From the NCBI GenBank assembly GCA_001599815.1, contig BCIA01000001.1, forward strand, positions 1,740,934-1,804,933: a DNA stretch of 64,000 bases, given 5' to 3'. The notes beneath the pieces are model-generated. The model saw nothing but the letters and a program-made list of their open reading frames with translations, did not search any database and was not told the DNA's origin. This document shows, piece by piece, positions 55,378 through 64,000 of the stretch (position 1 is its first letter; every line of letters begins with the position of its first letter). The stretch comes from Furcasterigmium furcatum. Lineage: Eukaryota; Ascomycota; Sordariomycetes; Glomerellales; Plectosphaerellaceae. The translations under genes were made by a program, and so were the position numbers.

Positions 55378-56610
55378 TTACCGCAACGGATGCCCCCTGA
55401 AAAACTCCAAAATCGCCGGCGTGGCATTATACGACGCCGGCCCATCCCCATTCCCGTCCGGCAGCGGTCCATTATCCGCGTTCGGTCCCGTAAACGGCCA
55501 GCTATGCGCCTCCGCCTTCTCGTAAACGTGCGTTATCAGGTTGAACTCGCCCGATGCAGGTCCCCAGGTGAACACCTCCGCGTCACCTGTCAGATTTGTC
55601 CTCCTCGGACTGTCGACATACTCATCCCCGACCCCGTCCCGCGCGGCCCACTGCTCGACCCAGCGCCGTATGCCCGGCAGACACGCGCCTCGCCGGTCGG
55701 GCTCGCCGTCGTACCGGATCGTGGTGTCGTTTCCGCCGTGGATCTCCATGACGGGCACGTCATTCCTGCCGGGGGTGCAGGGGATATCCACGGTCGACGG
55801 ATTGCAGTGCTGCTGGCCCTCGATGTAGAACGACCCGGCGACGGGTGCAAAGGCGGCAAAGCGCACGGAGAGCTGCGGGTGGCATGCTGCAAGACCGTTG
55901 AAGCCGCCGCCGTTGGACTTTCCCGTCATGAAGACGCGGTTGGTGTCGACGCAGAGGGTTTTATCTAGCTCGTCTAGGATGTCGTTGGTGTATCCCACGT
56001 CGTCTCTGTACGTGATGTTTGGCGTTCCCTCCCATCGTCCCTGAGATGCGTTAGCTACTCCGTCGACAGAGTACCCCGGACCGCTTACATCTATGCCCCG
56101 TGGGTACACGACAATGTACTCCGTGTTGAACTCGGGCGTCTCGAGTAGATCCAGATCCCGCTGGCGCTCAGGCGTCCTGCCCCCGCCATGATACGAGAAG
56201 ACGACAGGGTTGGGCTTGGCTGTCGAATATCCAGGCGGTATGAACAAGAGCCAGTTCCGGTTGACATCGCCTCCGTATGTCATGTTATGTTCATGACCCA
56301 GCTGAAGACCGTGAGGCAGATATCCCCCGCAACCCCCTTTCTTCCCTGGCTTCTCGGTCACTGGTTTGGGGAGGGCCAGGACGACAGCCAATATGGTGCT
56401 GAGAGCTGCGAGAAACAACATGATGAAAGCAATGACAAGATATCTCTTCGTTCGCAGTTTGCTGAGTATCTTACTCCTGGTGCTCCCCGAGTTGCCCGCG
56501 CCCTCATCGCTTTTATACCCGCAGCACCGCGAGGCATCCGGGGAGCTCCCCAACTCACGCCGGGCTCCAGCACCCCGTGGGGATGCGCTGCATGATGACA
56601 TCGCCATCAT
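55378..56610 (-). CDS. Membrane-anchored CE1-like esterase / PHB depolymerase-type hydrolase
   Basis: Single-exon 410-aa alpha/beta hydrolase of the feruloyl esterase / polyhydroxybutyrate depolymerase group. The nucleophile is S232 in TGKSNGGGF. VVFSYHGGGR gives the oxyanion-hole strand (HGGG), MEIHGGNDTTIRYDG carries the expected catalytic Asp, and the His is expected in KAEAHSWPFTG. Instead of a cleavable signal peptide, residues 1-56 are cytosolic and basic, followed by one strong helix at 57-80 (YLVIAFIMLFLAALSTILAVVLAL). The catalytic domain would then be outside, anchored as a type II membrane protein. Cys pairs (93, 220, 238 and others) suit an extracytoplasmic domain. Activity on feruloylated xylan is family-based only; other esters are possible. 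The start could be any of three close Mets. Confidence 0.85.
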   Translation of the reverse strand: MMAMSSCSASPRGAGARRELGSSPDASRCCGYKSDEGAGNSGSTRSKILSKLRTKRYLVIAFIMLFLAALSTILAVVLALPKPVTEKPGKKGGCGGYLPHGLQLGHEHNMTYGGDVNRNWLLFIPPGYSTAKPNPVVFSYHGGGRTPERQRDLDLLETPEFNTEYIVVYPRGIDVSGPGYSVDGVANASQGRWEGTPNITYRDDVGYTNDILDELDKTLCVDTNRVFMTGKSNGGGFNGLAACHPQLSVRFAAFAPVAGSFYIEGQQHCNPSTVDIPCTPGRNDVPVMEIHGGNDTTIRYDGEPDRRGACLPGIRRWVEQWAARDGVGDEYVDSPRRTNLTGDAEVFTWGPASGEFNLITHVYEKAEAHSWPFTGPNADNGPLPDGNGDGPASYNATPAILEFFRGHPLR

Positions 56611-57527
56611 GTATCAACAAAGCAACGGCAGCTGAGCAGCCCTATGGTGAGCGCTAACCCCGCGTCGGGAGTGATGATCTCGGGTCGTGCGGCCCCGAGT
56701 CGTGCCGGCAGCCGTTGTACGATGACGACGATGATGGAAGAATCAACGAAGGGTAACCGGGCAAACGGATCGGCCGTGCATTGTGCTGAATAGTGATATG
56801 CGCTCGATCATCAGCGCAGCGAAGCGGTGAGGAGAGATCGGACACCAGTCGTGCCCCTTCTGGATGAGTAGGTGCTCATGATAACCCATCCGCTGCGTGG
56901 CGAATGCGAAGATGAACTCAACAGTATGTCTTGGGCAGCGCAGATCCTGGACGTCTATGGGCGCCGGACACAACGTGCTGCCAAGGTCCAGACAATGGAT
57001 CAAGCGTTTTGGATCGCCGCCGACAAGTTGCCCGAGACAGGGAGAGACGAAGCTTCGACCGAGGCAGTGCTGATGCAGCTCCTTACGGGAACGAGAAGGG
57101 AGCTGGCTGGCCAGGGAACAAAGAAGATGGGCACCGACGCTGTGGGCGGTGAGGTCGAGTGCCGAAGATGTCTCAGTTCGGCTGGGCGATCCGAGTCCAG
57201 CCGCCAGCTCTGCGCATCCTCTGCTTCTCACCAAAAATAACTGCACGAACGGCCCTCTTGGAAATGTCTTCAATGAAACGCTAGTGTCTAGACTGTATGT
57301 GTGTGCTGGAGCAGGCGCTCCTCGCCTCTCCTCATCAACCGTTCGCTTCGCCGAGTCCAGGGCGACTGTCCTTCCTATTCCTTTCAAGCCCAGTAGTCTC
57401 CTCCTCCAAATGCGACTGCTGCGGAGCATGCGTCTGAAATGCTATTATATGGTTGTAGAGATCTTGCGATCGGTGGCAAACTGATTATATACATGGGCTA
57501 AGTCAGCTTGGTGAATGTAAGCCGCAC
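56611..57527. other. Intergenic region
   Basis: Esterase promoter and HMG-CoA reductase 3' flank. The 228-codon minus ORF at 56743-57429 has no domain and is treated as spurious. Confidence 0.45.
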
Positions 57528-60500
57528 CTAGCGACGTGCTCGTGCGGCAGCAGCCGAGGAGGCGGCCTTCTCCACGGCGGTGGTCATGGCCAGTCCAACT
57601 GGTGTCATGGCGCCATTCTGGGGGGCCGGGGTCGTGCTCCGGGAGGGTGCCGCAGACGGCGCCGCGGAGCGGTTGTGCTGCATGTGAGCCCTGACCAAGT
57701 GGCCGGCTGCCTGGGCACTGAGAAGCGAGAGCTCACCAGCCAGGGTCGCGGCAGCAATAATGCGTGCCAGGCGGCGGGCGTTCTCGCCGGGGTTCGTGGG
57801 GTGAGGACCGCGGATGCCGAGCATGTCGAGGACGGCACTCTGCGGCTCAAGGATGGTGCCGCCACCCAGGGTGCCGACTTCGATAGAAGGCATGGAGACG
57901 GAGATTTGGAGAGATCCACGGAGGCTGGTCGACTGTTAGTACTCATGTTTCATTCGGCAGGCACAATAAGACTCACTTCTTCATCGTCGTGATACAGTTG
58001 GCGCTCTCGACGACCTGCGCGGGATCCTGACCGGTGGCAAGGAAGATGGCGGCGACAATGTTGGCAGCGTGCGCGTTGAAACCGCCCATGGCACCGGCCA
58101 TGGCGGAACCGATAAGGTTCTTATTCGTGTTCACGTCGACGACGCTGTCGACATCGCTCTTGAGGACCTTCTGCACGACGTCGCCGGGGATGATAGCCTC
58201 GGCGACCACAGACTTGCCTCGTCCGTCGATCCAGTTGATGGCAGCCGCCTTCTTGTCTGTGCAGTAGTTGCCAGACACGGTGACGATGTTCATGTCCTCG
58301 AATCCAGCCTCGGACTGCATGACGCCCAGGGCATGCTCGACACCCTTGGAGATCATGTTCATGCCCATGGCGTCGCCGGTGGTAGTCTTGAAACGGATGT
58401 ACAGGTTGGTTCCGGCCATGGCGGTCTTCATGCTCTGCAGGCGAGCGAATCGACTGGTGGAGTTGAAGGCCTTCTTCATCGTGCTCTGGCCGGCATCAGA
58501 GTCGAGCCAGAGCTTGGCAGCACCGGCACGCTCGAGCGTCTCGAAGCTGATACAGGGGCCGCGGGTCATGCCATCACCAGTCAGCACAGTAACAGCGCCG
58601 CCGCCAGAGTTGATGGCCTTGCAGCCACGGTTGGTACTGGCAACCAGGACACCCTCTGTGGTAGCCATGGGGATGAAGTAGCTCTGGCCGTCGATGACCA
58701 GGGGACCAGCGACACCAACAGGGAGGGGCATGAAGCCGATGACGTTCTCGCAGCAAGCGCCGTGGACGCGCTCCCAGTTGTAGTCGGAATAGGGTAGCAG
58801 CGACCGTTCCAGAGAGTTGGTAATTGAGACGGTTGCCTTGGTGCGGGAGATGATGGAACGACGAATCTTGACGGCTCTAGTGAAGTCCTTCAGGGTGACC
58901 TCGAGAGCATAACCGGGAATCTTGCCGCGCATGGACAAAGCAACGACTTCCTCATCCGTCATCTCGACCACGCGCTTCTCAGCCAGCATGGCCTCGAGCT
59001 CCGCCATGGGGCGGTTCTCAATCGAATCGGACCTGGTGGGACGAAGGGGCTTCATGGCAAGTTCGGCCTCGTCATCCGTCGAGATGGGCGTTGCTGCCTT
59101 CTGGCCGTTCGTCGCAGGCGGGATATACTCGCCGAAAGGCAGGGTCGCGGCGCCATTATCATTGAACTTCTCCGCGCGAGCGAGCTCCTTGCGGTCGATC
59201 TGATGGTCTGGGTCGTTGGGATCTTTGATACCCCAGCGAGCCACGTTGAACAGGTAGCCGTTGAGAGCGACGCTCATAGCCAGGGCGACGATGATCCACT
59301 TGGAGAGGACAGGGTCTTCGAGGCTCTGCAGAAGGCTGCCGACGACTCGGCCGCCCATGCCGTAGTGGTCGAGATCGTATTCACCGCCGCCGCCGATGTG
59401 GACTGGAAGGGCATAGTGAACGGAGGGGAACTCCAGCTCGTACTTGATAGGGGTCAAAACGGTAACGAGAGTGGACTGTCCGCTGGCCTTAGCAGCCGCC
59501 AGGATGGCATCGAGGCCGTTCTGAGCAACCTTGAGAGGGTTAACAGGGGGCGAGGTGACAACGGCGCTGAGGCCGCTGGTCCAAGAAGAAAGCGTTGACA
59601 GGTTGTTGGCGTTGCGGAAGGGGATGGTGCAGATGTTGAGAATGTTGATGAGCACAAAGCCGGTGACCATGAGGACCTTAAACTTGGGCACGTTGCTGCT
59701 CTTCATCTGCTTGCCGAAGAGAGAGGTCTCCTTGGTGGCCTTGCCGTCAATATCGGCCCAGTCGCCGCTCTTGGCAACCTTCTCAGCGATCCGACGGCTG
59801 ACACCATCGTCCTCGAGGGCGCGGCGTGTGGCGACGTGGCGCTTGATGCGGTTGATCTCCAGCTTGATGCTGAGGATGGCGGTGTAGAAGGAGAAGAGGA
59901 GGATGCAGTCGAAGAAGAGGATCCAGGCGGCGAGGAAGCAGAACTGCTGGAGGCCACCCTGGACGCCGGACGCGGCACCAAGAATCAGGATGCCAATCTC
60001 AATAGCGTAATCCTTGACGATTTCATAGCCCTTCTCCTTCATCGCAGCCTGCACTGCATACTGGATGATGTTGGACGAGGCCTCCAACTGCTTCTTCTTG
60101 TCGTCCTTACCCTGAGGACGGCGGTGCTCGATGGCATGCGAAAGGACGGCGCGGGTGAGCACGATGTTCTTTTCGAAGCCGATGGTAACAACCAAGAAAG
60201 GCAGGCCCTCGGACAAGAGAACCATGGTGATGGGGACGCCGAGCTTGGTGGTGACGAACAGGCCGAAAAGGAAGGCGAAGACGGACGAGAAGAGAACATT
60301 GGTGAAGAGCCAAAAGTTGGATCCCATGCGGCGCATCGAGAGAAAGAGCGAGACGAAGGTCAGGTGCATCGAGAGATAGCCGAGGACCATGATAAAGATG
60401 TCGAGGGACTCGGCGTTCTTGAGCAGGTCGAGGAACTCGGTCCAAGCGTTGGTGATCCAGTGCACAAAGCTGCTGCGAGTGTTGACCTTGGCGGCCTTCA

Positions 60501-61275
60501 TAATCCACATCTTGGATTCGCGGCCGTGGACGGTCTCGCGGTACTGAGGGGTCTCATTGGTGTCATCGGGGATCTCCTGTACAGCCGACAGGAACGTGGG
60601 CGCCTCAGAGTAAGGGACAGAGAAAGCAAGGGCGCTGTCCTGGGCGTAGTTTCCGATCGAGTTGGAGGTCTCAGGCAACGCCTTGACGGACATGTTCGGG
60701 GGGAAGGGCACGACGTGGACCTTGGGTTTCGTGTTGACAGACTCGGCGGTCTGTGACTCGGGGAAGACGAGGGTCAGGAGGGCGAGATGTTCGGCGTCGA
60801 CGGGGATGGCGGCATCCTGCTCAGCAGACTGCCACTTCCAGTTGGTGTCGGGGCCTGCGACGAGGCTCCTGCTGCCCTCGACAAGGGAGGACCAGTCGGC
60901 CTTGCGGACGCTTGTGGTGGCATCGAAGAGGCTCTCCTGCAGGAGGCCTACGTACGAAGAACTGGCGAGAACGGCGACGATGACGACGGTGTGGATGGGG
61001 TGAGAGCACGCGAGCCTCGAGAAGAACTGCAGAATCGGAGTAGTCTTCCTGCCCAGCCAAGAGGGTGCGTGTTGCTGGGAGGCGGGCTGCTCCCCCCTGA
61101 AGCGGTGGGGGAGGAAAGAGAGCATGTTGAAGGTATCGGCAGGGTTCTCTCCAGGTGTGTTAAGACATTGGAGGTCCGAGGTCGAGGCAGCGGACGAGGG
61201 TTTTTGCTCGGAGGGAGGGCTTTCTGAGAGGTGGTGTAAGTCAGCGTGTTGCTCTTGTGGCGATGATGCCTCCAT
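57528..61275 (-). CDS. hmg1: HMG-CoA reductase (sterol-sensing domain type)
   Basis: ER membrane enzyme reducing HMG-CoA to mevalonate with 2 NADPH, the committed step of sterol and isoprenoid synthesis. Exons are 61275-57977 and 57924-57528 (intron GTGAGT, TACTAAC, CCAG), giving 1231 aa. An N-terminal helix at about 80-100 (HPIHTVVIVAVLASSSYVGL) and then a multi-span sterol-sensing domain (LDIFIMVLGYLSMHLTFVSL onward) are followed by an acidic linker and the catalytic domain. This carries ENVIGFMPLPVGVAGPLVID, E874 (MATTEGVLVAS), GDAMGMNM, and H1175 (AGHLVRAH). S1186 in HMQHNRS is the expected AMPK-type phosphosite. The ORF is open 216 further codons upstream to 61923; 61275 is chosen for its CCAAAATGG context. 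Feedback by sterols through the sensing domain is expected. Confidence 0.96.
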
Positions 61276-63028
61276 TTTGGCGGTCTGGCTCGAGGGCAGC
61301 ATCGCCAGCGCCAGAACCACTCGAAGGAGCCGATCAATGGCAGTACATGGTCTTTGGAACCAGGCACAAAGAGACTGGGAGGGCAAACAATTGCATACCG
61401 ATTGGGTCCTCTTGGAGGGTGACGTCTGGCTCGGCTCGTCGTACTCGTGTTCGCGGGAATAGAAGGTAGCTGGGAATTCGAAGGGGCGAAGCTCCCGTGG
61501 CGGTTCACTGGTTGACAGAGGCCGTTCGAAGCTAGTTTCCCCTTGGTATAGAGTCGCACTCGGCGTCGGTCTCGGGTGTCGCGTGCGGTGATTGATCTCG
61601 CGAACGCACGTTCCGCAGATAGGGGATCGGATCGTGGGGAGAGGCGAAGGCTCGGCGATAAGACAGCCCTGGTGTAGGTGACGCAAGCTCGGGGTCTGGG
61701 AGTCGCAGCGAGGCACCGAAGACAGCCGGGAAGTCCTCACGAGCAGGAGGAGAGGGAGAAGGAGGGGAGAGGTCGGATTGGCGTCGGTGTCGTGAGGAGG
61801 GACGGTGTGGACTTTGACTGACCGGGGAAGAGTTGGGAAGAGAAAAAATGGACGGGGATTCGGAGGCTCCAGGTACGGCCGAGCCCGCAGCTGCAGAAGG
61901 ATAAGGACGCGATGGTGGAGCACCGATTAAATGAGCTCTGCTTTGGGGGCAGGGGCGGGGGACAAAACGGTGGGAATGAGGACGAGCTAAACTATGGCGG
62001 GCTTAGTACGGGGGCATACGGTTGGGTGAACCTGTTCCGTCATCACCTTGATTTCTCCTTTCCAGCCTTTCAGTTTGGCTCGGGCAGTAACTTTTCCATT
62101 TACCCCTCCACCAGCACCCGCCGGGTCTCACTGCATACTGTTCAGAGCCCTGCCCGCATCTCAGGGGGCTGAACATGCTGACCGATGGCGCTATATCTGC
62201 TGCGCCAAGCTGCCACGAGGCGCTGGCCAGGGGCTCGTCCACCAATCCTCAGCGGTTCCTTGCAGCTCACCGACCGTTAACCAGTCCGGCCGCCACCCCT
62301 CGACGCACCATCAGCAGCGTCGGAACAAAGGCGGTGACACAACCAGGTGAGGGACAATGTAGATGGCCGCGAGGTCTGATATTGTTCTTGCGGCCGACGT
62401 GGTCGAGAAGCATCCAGCACCATTCTCGAACGACAAACCATCCACGATTCCGAGTCCCTTGCATCCATCCCTCGGGCTCCAAACTCACTTGTCCGTTTTC
62501 ACGACGCTCCAGAACTGACTGACCATGGAAACGGCACAGACGGGGAGCCTCAAGTTATGAGACGAAACCCACAGCTGTCGGCATCCACTGACGTGACGTG
62601 TTAGGGGACAGCCGGCCGGTAGCTACTGTACGCTACTTGAGACTACTCACTTATCAGATCATGGCATTGCCTGCACGACGTTCCTGATTTACCCGGACTG
62701 ATCCGCGATGATCTGCAAGAAAAAAGAAGTCTCTGCGTCATGCGTAATTCTGGGCAGATCCCCTCTCCCTGACTGAGATCACGGCCATATCAATGCATTC
62801 GCATGCACCTGCCCTGCAGTGCACCGCAAGAATTCCCGTCACAGCGAGCGGGCGTGCGCTGATAGGGCTGGAGGGGTTGGGCTATGCCGGAATCGGGAGG
62901 TGATGGAAAGCCTTCGCATTGAGACAGAGATGGCTTCTGAGGATCCCCTGTCAAACATCGAGATCTGGCGAAATCCGCGAGACCGCGCCCCCTGAAACCG
63001 ATCTCCCGCCGAACGCCCGAGCCGAGTC
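61276..63028. other. HMG-CoA reductase leader and intergenic region
   Basis: The reductase frame stays open to 61923 (216 codons upstream of the chosen ATG). Beyond this nothing is recognised. A GTATGC near 61400 (minus) could be a 5'-UTR intron donor. Confidence 0.4.
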
Positions 63029-63838
63029 TCACGATCCGGTGCTCTCGCCGGTCACCCTCCGGACCTCCGACCCTGAGAAACTGACAACTCTGACCCCCGC
63101 CTGCTCGAGCTCCGCCTTGCAGTCCTCCCACCCACTCGGGTCGACGCACCGCGTGCCCTCTTCCACGATGTACACCTTGAAGCCCTCCTTGACGGCGTCC
63201 ACCGCCGTGCACTTGACGCAGTAGTCGCCCGCCAGCCCGACGACGTACACGTCCGTCACGCCCGCCTGCTTGAGCCGCCCGGACAGGCCGCTATCCGCGA
63301 CGCGGGGTTGCTCGAAGGGGTCATAAAATGCGCTGTACATCTCCACTTCCCGTGTCTGACCCTTCTCGACGACCTCGTCCAGGAGCGATTTGTCCAGCTC
63401 GGGGACCAGCTTCGCCCCGTCCGTTCTCTGGACGCAGTGCACCGGCCACAGACGCGACGTGTACGTCTCATCCTTGTTATGGGGGTTGACGATCTCGGTC
63501 GTGGAGGTGAACGGCTCGGCGCCCTCGTGGTTTGCGGCGAAGGAGATGTGATCTGTGGGGTGCCAGTCCTTGGTTGCGATCTTGGTCTTGAAGGGGCTCT
63601 TGAGCAAGGCGTTGACTATGGGCGCGATGTCGCGGCCGTCCGTGACTGCCAGGGAACCATTCTGCAAGTGTCAGGGATGAATGCATCACTAGTTCACGGC
63701 TTGAGTGCGCCGGCGACGCATTGCATGCCGTATTCCACGAAGATGGGATGAACGGGAGGGCACATGACGTACGGGTGGGCAGAAGTCTTCTTGAAAGTCG
63801 ACAACGATGAGGGCCGGCGCAAAGGTTTGGGAGCTCAT
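63029..63838 (-). CDS. pnc1: Nicotinamidase (Pnc1, isochorismatase-like hydrolase)
   Basis: Hydrolyses nicotinamide to nicotinate and ammonia in the NAD salvage pathway and so removes an inhibitor of sirtuins. Exons are 63838-63773 and 63661-63029, giving 232 aa; the intron (GTACGT, TTGCAG) falls after FCPP. The triad is D14 (IVVDFQEDF), K122 (VEKGQTREVEMYSAF) and C170 (LAGDYCVKCT). The metal site is D54 and H56 in DWHPTDH plus H97 (LWPVHCVQ). Spacing and motifs match yeast Pnc1, where K122 and the D51/H53/H94 metal set are known. No signal peptide is present; cytosolic/nuclear or peroxisomal location is possible, with no clear PTS1 at GESTGS. Confidence 0.95.
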
Positions 63839-64000
63839 GGTCGTTTCAGGGCAGGAGTTAGCATACGGAGAAAACTGAGATGAGAAAGTAGGGAGGTGTT
63901 GATCTCATGATGTGGGCGAGGATGGATGGATGTCATCAATATCTCGCTCGAGACTCAGGCTAAGAAGCTGCGCCCCGCAAACGGCCAGGAGATCCATGGA

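Noticed and set aside
56743..57429. 228-codon minus ORF between esterase and HMG-CoA reductase
   Set aside because: No domain and opposed by another long frame; treated as chance.

Overview
The window looks like a gene-rich chromosomal segment of a filamentous ascomycete (Pezizomycotina), most likely a Sordariomycete. The evidence is short introns (30 to about 110 bp) with GTRNGT donors, CTAAC/CTGAC branch points and YAG acceptors; a dispersed single-copy 5S rRNA gene; an intron-containing tRNA-Ser; and characteristic families such as PHO-4 permease, DUF2985 and DUF3433 membrane proteins, and CBM1-bearing GH45. I cannot name the genus from sequence alone. No prophage, CRISPR, intact transposon or secondary-metabolite cluster is visible.

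Layout. 1-5.9 kb: the 5' end of a PHO-4 phosphate permease (minus strand, running off the window), then about 5.4 kb without a convincing gene but with four CACGTG boxes. 5.9-11 kb: an acetate transporter-family protein, a Kex2-processed secreted protein and an Osm1-type fumarate reductase. 11-15.2 kb: a GH45 endoglucanase with CBM1 and a PTR2-type peptide transporter, both minus strand. 15.2-18.8 kb: a gene-poor gap. 18.8-22.8 kb: a D-2-hydroxyacid dehydrogenase convergent with an HSD10-like SDR, which is divergent from a Rab4 GTPase. 22.8-27.8 kb: a decayed tRNA-Thr-like element, a GH6 cellulase and an MFS transporter. 28.5-35.7 kb: a tiny membrane protein, a membrane SDR, a 5S rRNA gene, a DUF2985 protein with a 9-nt exon, and a small secreted protein. 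37-46.5 kb: an F-box protein, a large secreted subtilase, tRNA-Ser(AGA), a zinc-finger-like protein and a small spliced gene. 47-64 kb: beta-mannosidase (GH2), a DUF3433 protein, a membrane-anchored CE1-like esterase, HMG-CoA reductase and nicotinamidase.

Functionally this is a mix of housekeeping genes (sterol synthesis, NAD salvage, redox, endosomal trafficking, phosphate and acetate or peptide uptake) and plant-biomass or host-interface genes (GH45, GH6, GH2 mannosidase, CE1-like esterase, subtilase, two small secreted proteins). That suits a saprotroph or plant pathogen. The genes are not operonic. Links between neighbours are limited to shared divergent promoters or close convergent 3' ends.

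The most unusual points are a 9-nt microexon, a GC-AG intron that exactly preserves the GH45 active-site region, a 25-codon acidic in-frame tail after the stop of a secreted protein, a Rab4 lacking the catalytic Gln, a tandem pair of near-palindromes in a divergent promoter, and the cluster of E-boxes upstream of the phosphate permease. All coordinates and splice sites were read by hand from the sequence.
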